Source: an uncultured Prevotellaceae bacterium
Lineage (GTDB): Bacteria > Bacteroidota > Bacteroidia > Bacteroidales > Bacteroidaceae
DNA length: 22,321 nucleotides
NCBI GenBank assembly: GCA_937877605.1
Contig: CALFJA010000041.1
Location: 1 to 22,321, forward strand
Direction: 5' to 3'
Part shown: in pieces, positions 1-7,495 of the stretch
How positions within the stretch are numbered: position 1 is the first letter of the stretch
Layout of the letters: each line of letters opens with the position of its first letter
The notes under the pieces: model-generated
What the model saw: only the letters and a program-made list of their open reading frames with translations
Told to the model about the DNA's origin: nothing
Databases searched by the model: none
Translations under genes and position numbers: made by a program

Positions 1-56
1 ACTGCATCATAGAAACACGAAAGACACAACCTTAAATCTTCAGGAAAACCAAGACT

Positions 57-1232
57 ATGACAAACTTCGACAAGCCTACCGTGCGCCGTGGAACCAACTG
101 CGTGAAGTGGGACGACGACGAACAGGAAGACATCCTCCCCCTCTGGGTGGCCGACATGGACTTCGAGGTGGCACCGCCCATCAAGAAAGCCATCTGCGAG
201 AGGGCTGAACAGGGCATCTTCGGCTACACACATGTGCCGGGAGACTACTACAAATCCGTGATTAACTGGTACGGCCGGCGACACCACTGGCATGTGGAGC
301 GCGACTGGATTCTCTACACCACCGGCGTGGTTCCGGCGGTAAGCGTCTGCATCAAGGCACTGACCAAGCCTGGCGACAAGGTCGTTGTGCTCACGCCTGT
401 CTACAACTGCTTCTTCTCCAGCATACGGAACACCGGATGTGAAACCGTGGAAAGCCAACTGCTCTACCACAACCAGACCTACTTCATCGACTTTGTCGAC
501 TTCGAGAAGAAATGCGCCGACCCGGCCGTGAAGATATTCCTCATGTGCAACCCCCACAACCCCGCCTGCCGCGTGTGGACCGACGGCGAACTGGAACGCC
601 TCAACGACATCTGCCTACGCCACCATGTAAAGGTCATCAGCGACGAAATTCACGGTGAACTAACCTTCCCCGACATCATGTACACCCCCTTCGGGCGCGT
701 CAGCCAGGCCTGCCTCGACAACGGAATCATCCTCTGCTCGTCGTCCAAAGCATTCAACACGGCCGGACTCCAGACCGCCAACATCATCTGCAACGACCCC
801 GAAACACGGCAGAAAATAGACCGCGTCATCAACACCTTCGAGGTGTGCGACCTCAATCCCTTCGGCATGGCGGCGCTCATGGCAGCCTACAACGAGGGCG
901 AAGAGTGGCTCGACGAGCTCAGAGAGTATGTCTACGGCAACTACCAGGCCCTCTGCGAGTTCTTCGAACGGGAATTGCCCGACTGGAAAGTAACCCGCTC
1001 GGAAGGCACCTACCTCGCATGGGTCGACATCCGCGCCACAGGTATGACCAGCGAGGCACTCGCCAGCCTGCTCAAAGAGAAGGGGCATGTGCGCGTCTGC
1101 TGTGGCACCATCTATGGAAAGACCGCCGGCGAGGGGTTCATCCGCATCAACATGGCCACCCAGCGCAAACGGCTCATGGAAGGCCTGCACCGCATAAAGA
1201 AGGCCGTAGGGACAATAACCGTTGAACAATAA
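57..1232 (+). CDS. MalY/PatB-type PLP aminotransferase (C-S lyase)
   Basis: A 391-residue fold-type I PLP enzyme of the MalY/PatB family, which cleaves the C-S bond of cystathionine or cysteine conjugates (releasing homocysteine or thiol, pyruvate and ammonia) in the cytoplasm. Visible motifs: LPLWVADMDF near the N terminus, typical of this family; NPHNP at residues 165-169; SDEIH at 195-199, with the Asp that contacts the PLP pyridine nitrogen; and SSSKAFN with the Schiff-base lysine at K231. The length fits the family (about 390). The ATG at 57 directly precedes the conserved N terminus. No Shine-Dalgarno sequence is obvious, as is common in Bacteroidetes. The next gene (CutC family) starts 27 bp downstream on the same strand, so the two are probably co-transcribed. 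Whether the main role is methionine biosynthesis, cysteine desulfuration or regulation (as for E. coli MalY) cannot be read from the sequence. Confidence 0.93.
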   Translation: MTNFDKPTVRRGTNCVKWDDDEQEDILPLWVADMDFEVAPPIKKAICERAEQGIFGYTHVPGDYYKSVINWYGRRHHWHVERDWILYTTGVVPAVSVCIKALTKPGDKVVVLTPVYNCFFSSIRNTGCETVESQLLYHNQTYFIDFVDFEKKCADPAVKIFLMCNPHNPACRVWTDGELERLNDICLRHHVKVISDEIHGELTFPDIMYTPFGRVSQACLDNGIILCSSSKAFNTAGLQTANIICNDPETRQKIDRVINTFEVCDLNPFGMAALMAAYNEGEEWLDELREYVYGNYQALCEFFERELPDWKVTRSEGTYLAWVDIRATGMTSEALASLLKEKGHVRVCCGTIYGKTAGEGFIRINMATQRKRLMEGLHRIKKAVGTITVEQ

Positions 1233-1259
1233 CCAATAAACATTGCATCAGTGACGGCC

Positions 1260-2009
1260 ATGTATCAATTTGAAGTCTGCGCCAACAGTGTCGAGAGCTG
1301 CCTCGCCGCACAGGAAGGAGGTGCCGACCGCGTCGAACTGTGTGCCAACATGGCCGAAGGAGGCACCACCCCATCCTACGGGGAGATGCTCGTGGCACGG
1401 CAAGTGCTCGACCGTTGCCGCCTGCATGTCATCATCCGGCCGCGCGGAGGCGACTTTGCCTATACACCACTGGAACTGCAACGCATGGCAGCCGACATCG
1501 ACATGGCACGCCAGATCGGGGCAGACGGGGTGGTGTTCGGCTGCCTCACACCCACGGGTGAGGTGGACCGCGAGGCGTGCGCCATGCTCCTGCAACACAC
1601 ACAGGGGCTGTCCGCCACCTTCCACCGTGCCTTCGACCGCGCCGCCAACGCCCAACAGGCGCTGGAAGACATCATCCAACTGGGCTTCCGCCGCCTGCTC
1701 ACATCGGGACAACAGCCCACGGCAGCCGAAGGAACGGCCCTGCTGCGGCAGTTGCAAGCCCAGGCGCAGGGCAGAATAGCCATCATGGCGGGCTGCGGAG
1801 TGAACGAACACAACATCGCTGCCATCCAAAAAGCCACCGGCATCGCCCAGTTCCACTTCTCGGCACGCACCGCCATCGCATCGGCCAGCCTGCACCGGCC
1901 GGACATTCACATGGGGTCTACGCTCCTACCGGAAGACTGCCGGCAACAGACATCGGCCGAAAAGGTGCGCAGGACCATCGAAGCCGTGACGAGACAAGCC
2001 TCACGGTGA
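1260..2009 (+). CDS. cutC: CutC family protein
   Basis: A 249-residue TIM-barrel protein of the CutC family (Pfam CutC, historically called copper homeostasis protein). The N terminus, MYQFEVCANS then AAQEGGADRVELCANM and EGGTTPS, is the family hallmark; HVIIRPRGGDF (strand 3 region) and TFHRAFDR are also conserved. An in-frame GTG at 1251 would add three residues, but homologues begin right at the first beta strand, so the ATG at 1260 is preferred. It lies 27 bp after the PLP lyase gene and is probably in the same transcript. The family assignment is firm. The biochemical role is not: a copper-binding function was proposed from E. coli and human work, but nothing in this locus (no copper ATPase or sensor) supports a copper link. 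Confidence 0.93.
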   Translation: MYQFEVCANSVESCLAAQEGGADRVELCANMAEGGTTPSYGEMLVARQVLDRCRLHVIIRPRGGDFAYTPLELQRMAADIDMARQIGADGVVFGCLTPTGEVDREACAMLLQHTQGLSATFHRAFDRAANAQQALEDIIQLGFRRLLTSGQQPTAAEGTALLRQLQAQAQGRIAIMAGCGVNEHNIAAIQKATGIAQFHFSARTAIASASLHRPDIHMGSTLLPEDCRQQTSAEKVRRTIEAVTRQASR

Positions 2010-2050
2010 ACCGACTGCCCAGCCCTAATAAAGATTAAATTCTTCCCTTT

Positions 2051-2084
2051 TTGTTTGGCAGACAAAACGAAATGTATATCTTTG
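2051..2084 (+). promoter_or_regulatory. Bacteroidetes-type promoter of gdhA
   Basis: A -7 box TATCTTTG at 2077-2084 matches the Bacteroidetes consensus TAnnTTTG, and a TTTG -33 box lies at 2054-2057, leaving 19 bp between them. The predicted start is about 60 bp upstream of the gdhA ATG at 2151, giving an A-rich leader without a strong Shine-Dalgarno sequence. The site separates gdhA from the upstream lyase-CutC pair. Confidence 0.75.
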
Positions 2085-2150
2085 CCTTGCTATCAGCAAC
2101 TTACTGAGTCTTTAACCTTCAACCTAATAAACCTAAAAACACACTAAGCC

Positions 2151-3488
2151 ATGAATGTTGAAAACATTATGCAGCAGCTGGAGCGCAAGCATCCAGGCGA
2201 ACCTGAGTTCCTTCAGGCCGTAAGAGAAGTCCTCTCTACCATCCAAGATGTTTACAACGAACACCCGGAATTTGAAAAAGCCAAGCTCATCGAGCGCATG
2301 GTGGAACCCGAACGCATCGTGATGTTCCGCGTGCCATGGGTCGACGACAGCGGAAATGTACAGGTAAACATCGGCTACCGCGTACAGTTCAACAGTGCAA
2401 TAGGCCCCTACAAGGGCGGTCTGCGCTTCCACCCGTCGGTGAACCTCAGCATCATGAAGTTCCTCGGATTTGAACAAACCTTCAAGAACGCGTTGACAAC
2501 GCTGCCCATGGGCGGTGCGAAAGGCGGTTCCGACTTTGCCCCACGAGGCAAGAGCGATGCCGAGATAATGCGCTTCTGCCAGGCATTCATGACCGAACTG
2601 TACCGCCACATCGGCCCGAACTGCGATGTTCCGGCAGGCGACATCGGCGTGGGTGGCCGCGAAATCGGCTACCTCTTCGGCATGTACAAGAAGCTGACAC
2701 GCCAGTTTGAGGGCGTGCTCACCGGCAAGGGACTGGAATGGGGCGGCTCGCTCATCCGTCCGGAGGCTACCGGATTCGGTGCACTTTACTTCGTCAACCA
2801 GATGCTCCAGACCCGAAACATCGACATCAAGGGCAAGACCGTTGCCGTGAGCGGGTTCGGCAATGTTGCCTGGGGAGCCGTAACCAAGGCCACTGAACTG
2901 GGTGCCAAGGTGGTGACTATCAGCGGTCCGGACGGCTACATCTACGATCCCGACGGCATCAGTGGCGAGAAAATCGACTATATGCTTGAACTTCGTGCCA
3001 GCGGTAACGACATCTGCGCACCCTATGCAGACCGTTATCCCAATGCAAAGTTCTTCGCCGGCAAGAAGCCCTGGGAGCAGAAGGTGGACATCGCCCTGCC
3101 ATGTGCAACACAGAACGAGCTCAACGGCGACGATGCCGATATGCTCCTGCAGAACGGAACCCTCTGCGTGGCCGAGGTTTCGAACATGGGTTGCACCGCC
3201 GAAGCCGTCGACAAGTTCATCCATGCCAAGCAACTCTTCGCACCGGGCAAGGCCGTCAATGCCGGCGGTGTGGCCACCTCCGGCCTGGAAATGACCCAGA
3301 ACTCCATGCGTCTGAACTGGAGCGCTGCCGAGGTTGACGAGAAACTGCACGGCATCATGCACTCCATCCACGAGCAATGCGTGAAGTACGGCACCCGCGC
3401 CGACGGATACATCGACTATGTACGCGGTGCAAATGTGGCCGGCTTCATGAAAGTTGCCAACGCAATGATGGCACAAGGCGTCGTATAG
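2151..3488 (+). CDS. gdhA: NADP-specific glutamate dehydrogenase
   Basis: A 445-residue hexameric-type glutamate dehydrogenase (E. coli GdhA is 447). It converts 2-oxoglutarate, ammonium and NADPH to glutamate, the main ammonia-assimilation route in Bacteroidales. Visible: GPYKGGLRFHPSVN substrate region; PMGGAKGGSDF with the catalytic lysine at K124; and a Rossmann GxGxxA motif (G235, G237, A240). The second Rossmann strand ends in S258-G rather than an acidic residue, which favours NADP(H) over NAD(H). The C-terminal NAGGVATSGLEMTQNS is characteristic. The ATG at 2151 follows its own promoter and A-rich leader. The downstream RlpA-like gene begins 45 bp after the stop, and a weak GGGTTC/GAACCC stem at 3495-3514 is the only structure between them. 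A 447-codon open frame runs antisense through this gene; it is a codon-bias shadow. Confidence 0.97.
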   Translation: MNVENIMQQLERKHPGEPEFLQAVREVLSTIQDVYNEHPEFEKAKLIERMVEPERIVMFRVPWVDDSGNVQVNIGYRVQFNSAIGPYKGGLRFHPSVNLSIMKFLGFEQTFKNALTTLPMGGAKGGSDFAPRGKSDAEIMRFCQAFMTELYRHIGPNCDVPAGDIGVGGREIGYLFGMYKKLTRQFEGVLTGKGLEWGGSLIRPEATGFGALYFVNQMLQTRNIDIKGKTVAVSGFGNVAWGAVTKATELGAKVVTISGPDGYIYDPDGISGEKIDYMLELRASGNDICAPYADRYPNAKFFAGKKPWEQKVDIALPCATQNELNGDDADMLLQNGTLCVAEVSNMGCTAEAVDKFIHAKQLFAPGKAVNAGGVATSGLEMTQNSMRLNWSAAEVDEKLHGIMHSIHEQCVKYGTRADGYIDYVRGANVAGFMKVANAMMAQGVV

Positions 3489-3533
3489 GGCAAAGGGTTC
3501 CCCCGAAAGAACCCCTCACCAAAACTGAAAAGA

Positions 3534-4082
3534 ATGAACAGACACACCATTGGCAAACTCCTGCTTGCTATGGTTCTCCTGACCATTGGGTTCCTGAACG
3601 GCACCGCACAGACTTCGCACGGCAAGGCTTCGTACTATGCCAGGAAGTTCAATGGCGCCCGTACGGCCAGTGGCGAAAGGCTTCATCCCGACAGCATGAC
3701 TTGCGCCCACCGCAGTTATGCTTTCGGGACTTTGCTTAAAGTGACCAATGTCAACACCGGAAAGTCCGTCGTGGTGCGCGTAAACGACCGCGGACCGTTC
3801 GTCAAAGGGCGCATCATCGACCTCTCCTACCGCGCAGCAAAGGAACTGGGCATCATCTCGCAGGGCATTGCCACCGTGATGGTGGAGCCTTACAAGAAGG
3901 AGGTGCAGGTGCCGCTGAAGGACGAGAGCGAGCAAGTGCTGCCCGAACTGGACTTCGACCTGGATGTGCCTATCGACCCGCACCAGCCCGTCTGGAAGAA
4001 AGCCGACGAGGAGAAGGGGCAGAAAGACGCTCCCGAAGAGGTACAGCCGGAAACAAACAAAAAAGAGTCTCAACCGAATTGA
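3534..4082 (+). CDS. RlpA-like septal ring / lytic transglycosylase-type protein
   Basis: A 182-residue exported protein with an RlpA-like double-psi beta-barrel domain. Residues 1-25 are a signal peptide (KLLLAMVLLTIGF core, cleavage near GTAQ-T). The barrel spans about 30-120: GKASYYARKFNG, RTASGER, CAHRSYAFGTLLKVTN, and the signature VVVRVNDRGPF (83-89), followed by GRIIDLS. The N-D-R-G-P segment carries the aspartate needed for activity in lytic RlpA proteins, which cleave naked peptidoglycan strands at the septum. The C-terminal 60 residues are acidic and low-complexity; there is no SPOR domain, unlike E. coli RlpA, as is usual for short Bacteroidales homologues. It lies 45 bp after gdhA. 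The stop codon is inside the terminator stem. Lytic activity is inferred from the family. Confidence 0.88.
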   Translation: MNRHTIGKLLLAMVLLTIGFLNGTAQTSHGKASYYARKFNGARTASGERLHPDSMTCAHRSYAFGTLLKVTNVNTGKSVVVRVNDRGPFVKGRIIDLSYRAAKELGIISQGIATVMVEPYKKEVQVPLKDESEQVLPELDFDLDVPIDPHQPVWKKADEEKGQKDAPEEVQPETNKKESQPN

Positions 4083-4093
4083 GGCTCTTTTTT
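4059..4093. terminator. Bidirectional rho-independent terminator overlapping a stop codon
   Basis: The arms 4059-4073 and 4079-4093 form a stem of about 15 bp with one G-T wobble and a 5-nt loop (CCGAA). The stem begins in a run of six A and ends in a run of six T, so it works in both directions. It ends the plus-strand RlpA-like gene, whose TGA (4080-4082) lies inside the stem, and the minus-strand lipoprotein gene whose stop is 29 bp away. Confidence 0.85.
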
Positions 4094-4121
4094 GTTTCCA
4101 TACGGCGGTATGGGACTGCCG

Positions 4122-4961
4122 CTATCGCTTTGTCGGGATGTTGAACTCGCTCACCTTCGAAATGGTGCGGCTGTTTCCGCCCACCACAGAGAGGCAAATC
4201 TTCACATTTCCCTCCTTGATACGGTTGTCGGCCTTAATCATCGCGGTATAGCGGATGCCTCCACCTGGCTCCAGACGCTCTATGTGCATGCCCGGAGAGA
4301 TGTAGAGATGCTTGTTGCCCGAGGTCTCCACCACGATGGGCTGGATGTCGTAGAGGGTCTGCCTGCTCTGGTTCACCACTTCGAAGATGACCTTGCAGAC
4401 CTCATTCCGGCCGATAATGTTGTCGCCGTCCTCGTCGAAGAAGCGTGCGTTTCTGATTACGATGGCCTCACTGAAGGCCAGTCCGCGTGCCCGTTCTTCC
4501 ATACTCGATGCCGAAGGAACCTGGCTTACGGGCTGCTGTCCGTTGTAGTCGCCGGTATAGTCGCTGCCGTTGAAGTCGTAGATACGGTCGTCGCCGCTGT
4601 TGGTCTCGTCCACCACATTGCCTTCGTAGACTCCGTCCTGCTGCTGTTGCATCTGCTGCCGTTGAGCACGGGCCTGCGCACGGGCTGCCTTATCACGGCG
4701 GTATTGCTCCAAGTCGGCCTCGCGCTGCTGCTGGGCCTTGGCATCGGCCGCACTGCCGATGGCTCCGCCTATCACGGCACCGCCCACCATGCCTATCACC
4801 GTGCCCACATCAGAGCCGCGGGGACCGTGGGCTATACCACCGATGGCACTGCCCAGGATGCTGCCCAACGAGGTTCCGACATAGGCTCCCGTGCCTGTAT
4901 AGGTGCCGCAACTGCTCAGCAAAAGAGTGAGACTCACGGCATAAATCATTGACTTTTTCAT
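4122..4961 (-). CDS. Glycine-zipper outer-membrane-type lipoprotein
   Basis: A 279-residue predicted lipoprotein of unknown function. The lipobox LLSSC places the lipidated cysteine at C18. Residues 25-72 are glycine-rich and hydrophobic (GAYVGTSLGSILGSAIGGIA, then GTVIGMVGGAVIGGAIGSA), a glycine-zipper membrane-associating segment as in SlyB/Rcp-type lipoproteins. Residues 74-110 are charged and Gln-rich, probably helical. The C-terminal half (from about 165) contains RFFDEDGDNIIGRNEVCKVIFEV, which reads like a beta-sandwich (CARDB/DUF11-like) with an acidic DEDGDN loop that could bind calcium. The gene faces the RlpA-like gene across a shared terminator and has its own likely -7 box upstream. 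The function remains open; an envelope-structure role is an inference. Confidence 0.82.
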   Translation of the reverse strand: MKKSMIYAVSLTLLLSSCGTYTGTGAYVGTSLGSILGSAIGGIAHGPRGSDVGTVIGMVGGAVIGGAIGSAADAKAQQQREADLEQYRRDKAARAQARAQRQQMQQQQDGVYEGNVVDETNSGDDRIYDFNGSDYTGDYNGQQPVSQVPSASSMEERARGLAFSEAIVIRNARFFDEDGDNIIGRNEVCKVIFEVVNQSRQTLYDIQPIVVETSGNKHLYISPGMHIERLEPGGGIRYTAMIKADNRIKEGNVKICLSVVGGNSRTISKVSEFNIPTKR

Positions 4962-4995
4962 AAGCGTTCGTTACTTGTTTGGTTGTTATCTGCAA

Positions 4996-5003
4996 CAAAA
5001 GTA
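4996..5003 (-). promoter_or_regulatory. -7 promoter box of the glycine-zipper lipoprotein gene
   Basis: On the minus strand the sequence reads TACTTTTG, a match to TAnnTTTG, 34 bp upstream of the ATG at 4961. The -33 region is poor (TTTC near 5022), so only the -7 box is well supported. Confidence 0.5.
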
Positions 5004-5161
5004 CACATTTCTCTGAAATCAGAAAGGAGTGTTTCCCTATTTCCATGGGGGAATTTTCCTATTCGTGCAAAAACGGCACCGGAGAGGATGGGAGGATGCT
5101 TCCATCTAACTTGTTATAGGACAAATATTTACGGCGATTAGCCAACAACTCCCCTTTGTGC

Positions 5162-5256
5162 GTTTCCCGTTTGAGCCCCAAACGCAATGCAAAAGCCGCC
5201 CAAACGCAGTGCATTTGAGCCCCAGTTGCATTGCGTTTGGGCGGCTTTTGGAAAAC
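5162..5256 (-). repeat. 95-bp interspersed palindromic repeat, copy 1
   Basis: Read on the minus strand, the element runs from GTTTTCCAAAAGCCG to GGGAAAC, so its ends are short inverted repeats. A second copy of identical length and orientation lies at 14060-14154. Copy 1 contains a very strong hairpin: arms 5190-5213 and 5227-5250 pair over 24 bp with a single G-T wobble around a 13-nt loop. The motif GCGTTTGGG, or its complement, occurs several times within the unit. It lies 87 bp downstream of the last gene of the efflux operon and could act as terminator or mRNA-stabilising structure. The small non-coding size and inverted ends resemble a REP/MITE-type element. Confidence 0.8.
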
Positions 5257-5342
5257 GGGTGGAAAGGGGACATTTCGGAGAGGTTGCCAAACGGCGGAAA
5301 TGCGCCACTTACCCAATCCGGAAGCGGCACACCTACGGATGC

Positions 5343-6419
5343 CTATTTCGCGTTTTTCCTGTAGCTCCACACGGCACACGCTCCCATAAAGAGCACGAAG
5401 GCCAGCAACGCCCCCACCTGTCTGGCAATGCTGTGGAAGTCTCCTCCGCGGATAAACACCGTGCGGATGGCATCGATGAAATAGTGCATGGGGTTTATAT
5501 AGGTGGTCAGATAGGCCCAGTGCGCCATGGAACGGACGGGGGTGAAGAGGCCGCTGAGCAGCAGGAGCGACACGACAAAGAACCACATGACGAACATGGC
5601 CTGCTGCATGGTATCGCTGTAGTTGGACACAATGAGTCCGAACGAACTGAAGAAGAGCGCCAGCAGCATGGAGAGCAGGTAGACCCAGACGAGGCTGCCC
5701 TGACAGGTGATGCCGTAGACCAGCCACGCCAACAAGAGGCAAACCGTGATGACAAACAGCGCAATGAGCCAGTAGGGAATCAGCTTTGCCAGGATGAAGG
5801 CCCACTTCGACACCGGCGTGACATTCATCTGCTCGATGGTGCCAGCCTCTTTCTCGCCCACGATGTTCAGTGCCGGCAGGAAACCGCACATCAGCATCAG
5901 CACGATGGCCAGCAGGGCGGGTATCATGAAGAGCTTGTAATTCTGGTGCCCGTTGTAGAGATAGAGCGTGGAGGGCAGTGCGGCCGACGGCTGCAGGTTG
6001 GAAAGAAGTATCTGCGAGAGGTAGGTGGCACCCATTCCGCCCTTCGTTCCGTTCACGGCGTTCGACGCAATGAGCACTTCCGGATGGCGCCTCTGCGACA
6101 CTTCGCGCCCATAGTGCCGCGGAATGACCATGACCACATCGGCCTTGCCACGCTCAATCTCGGCAAGCGCAGCAGCATAGGACTCCTTCTGCCCGTTGAA
6201 TATGAAATAGCGTGAGGCCTCCACCTCGTGCACAAGCCGCTGGGAGAGCGACGAACGGTCGTTGTCCACCACATCGACCACGATGTTCTTCACCTCCATC
6301 GTCATCACCCAAGGCATGACACACATGATCATGATGGGGAACACCAGGATGAGACGGGGCAAAAACGCATTGCGACGGATTTGCAGGAACTCCTTTTCAA
6401 GCAGGAAACGCAGCGTCAT
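5343..6419 (-). CDS. ABC-2 type permease (second of pair)
   Basis: A 358-residue inner-membrane subunit of an ABC-2 exporter (ABC2_membrane_3 type, like YbhR/YhhJ). There is an N-terminal transmembrane helix at about 22-40, a large extracytoplasmic domain to about 160, then five helices in the C-terminal half. The conserved cytoplasmic motif EKEAGTIEQMNVTPV sits at 189-203 and couples to the ATPase. The open frame continues upstream without a stop, but the ATG at 6419 starts the family-typical N terminus (MTLRFLLEKEFLQIRRN) and lies only 2 bp after the stop of the preceding permease, so translational coupling is likely. It is the last gene of the five-gene efflux operon, and a 95-bp repeat follows. 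The substrate cannot be read from sequence; relatives export hydrophobic drugs, cationic dyes or bile-type compounds. Confidence 0.93.
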   Translation of the reverse strand: MTLRFLLEKEFLQIRRNAFLPRLILVFPIMIMCVMPWVMTMEVKNIVVDVVDNDRSSLSQRLVHEVEASRYFIFNGQKESYAAALAEIERGKADVVMVIPRHYGREVSQRRHPEVLIASNAVNGTKGGMGATYLSQILLSNLQPSAALPSTLYLYNGHQNYKLFMIPALLAIVLMLMCGFLPALNIVGEKEAGTIEQMNVTPVSKWAFILAKLIPYWLIALFVITVCLLLAWLVYGITCQGSLVWVYLLSMLLALFFSSFGLIVSNYSDTMQQAMFVMWFFVVSLLLLSGLFTPVRSMAHWAYLTTYINPMHYFIDAIRTVFIRGGDFHSIARQVGALLAFVLFMGACAVWSYRKNAK

Positions 6420-6421
6420 GA

Positions 6422-7480
6422 CTATTCCAATCGGGTTTTGAAGGTAAGCAAGGCCACCGACAGCAAGACCGCAGCCATGCCCAGAAGGATGTAGAAATCG
6501 CGGGCAATAGCCTGGAAGGGCACGCCCATAATCATCAGTTTGCGCATGGCACTGATGTAATACCGAGGGGGAATCACGGCCGAAATGTACTGCAACACCA
6601 CCGGCATGCTCTCCACGGGGAACAGCATCCCCGACAGCATTACGATGGGCATGAGCAGCACCATGGCCGAAAAGAGCAACGCCACCAGCTGGGTCTTTGC
6701 CACATTGGAGATGAGCATGCCCAGCGACAGCGCCAAAATGATGTAGACGGTCGACACGAAATAAATCAGGCCAATGGACCCTTCCAGCGGCACTGCCAGG
6801 ATGTAGCGGGCCATGAACAGGATAACGGTCAGGATGGCGAATGCCAGTGCCAGATAAGGAACCACCTTTGCCACGACCACCATCAGGGGACGCACCGGCG
6901 AGACCAGTAGCACTTCCATCGTACCACGCTCCTTCTCGCGCACTATCGAGATGCTGGTCATCATGGCACAGATAAGCATCAGCAGCATACCCATGATGGC
7001 AGGGACGAAGTTGTAGGCCGATTTCATCTGCGGGTTGTAGAGCATCTTCACATTCACGGGCATCTGCTGCGGTCCCATGAGCGTCTGCCGGGCATAGCTG
7101 ACCCACTGTTGCGACATGTTGGGATCGGCCCCGTCTACGAGAAACTGCACGCCGGAACGAGTAGATGCATACCGATTGCCGAAGACGACAGCCATGTCGG
7201 CGCGCTGGTTGCGGAGCATTCGCTCGGCCTCTTCAGGCGTACCCACGACGGCGACGATGTCGAAATATTCCGAAGCAGACAGCCGTTCGACCTGCTGCTG
7301 GGTCTCATGGTCCATGGAAGAGCCCACCACCAGCGTGCGGACATGGCGCACATCGGTGGAGATGGCAAAGCCGAACAGCAGCATAAGCACCAGCGGCATG
7401 CCGAAGAGAATGAGCATCGTGCGCTTGTCGCGGAGGATGTGCATGGCTTCTTTCCTTACAAAATTGAGAAATGCTTTCAT
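6422..7480 (-). CDS. ABC-2 type permease (first of pair)
   Basis: A 352-residue ABC-2 inner-membrane permease, paralogous to the one immediately downstream. Helix 1 is at about 22-41, an extracytoplasmic domain spans 45-155, and the remaining helices are at roughly 157-180, 200-228, 236-260, 265-287 and 328-346. The family motif REKERGTMEVLLVSPV is at 181-196 on the cytoplasmic side. It lies 15 bp after the ATPase gene and 2 bp before the second permease, so the two half-transporters are made together and probably form a heterodimer. The pair resembles YbhS/YbhR of enterobacteria. Confidence 0.93.
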   Translation of the reverse strand: MKAFLNFVRKEAMHILRDKRTMLILFGMPLVLMLLFGFAISTDVRHVRTLVVGSSMDHETQQQVERLSASEYFDIVAVVGTPEEAERMLRNQRADMAVVFGNRYASTRSGVQFLVDGADPNMSQQWVSYARQTLMGPQQMPVNVKMLYNPQMKSAYNFVPAIMGMLLMLICAMMTSISIVREKERGTMEVLLVSPVRPLMVVVAKVVPYLALAFAILTVILFMARYILAVPLEGSIGLIYFVSTVYIILALSLGMLISNVAKTQLVALLFSAMVLLMPIVMLSGMLFPVESMPVVLQYISAVIPPRYYISAMRKLMIMGVPFQAIARDFYILLGMAAVLLSVALLTFKTRLE

Positions 7481-7495
7481 ACGGTCGGTCGTCGT

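Larger units (their letters stand above)
4962..5342. other. 381-bp intergenic region holding a promoter box and a 95-bp repeat
   Basis: The region separates the start of the lipoprotein gene from the 3' end of the efflux operon, both on the minus strand. It holds the -7 box at 4996-5003 and the 95-bp repeat at 5162-5256. Open frames crossing it lack gene-like sequence. No separate T-tailed terminator for the efflux operon was seen; the strong hairpin inside the repeat may do that job. Confidence 0.6.

Noticed and set aside
1251..1262. GTG start for the CutC-family protein
   Set aside because: It adds three residues not seen at the usual N terminus of the family; the ATG at 1260 fits better.
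2133..3476. 447-codon open frame antisense to gdhA
   Set aside because: It mirrors gdhA codon by codon, has Cys/His/Val-rich sequence without recognisable domains, and gdhA is unmistakable. Long antisense frames across glutamate dehydrogenase genes are a known codon-bias effect.
5187..6215. 342-codon plus-strand frame
   Set aside because: It runs through the 95-bp repeat and antisense to the permease, and is rich in His, Glu and Gln typical of shadow frames.
6420..7106. Upstream extension of the second permease to a 587-residue protein
   Set aside because: The extension overlaps the first permease in another frame, and its sequence is not membrane-like. The internal ATG at 6419 begins a normal permease.
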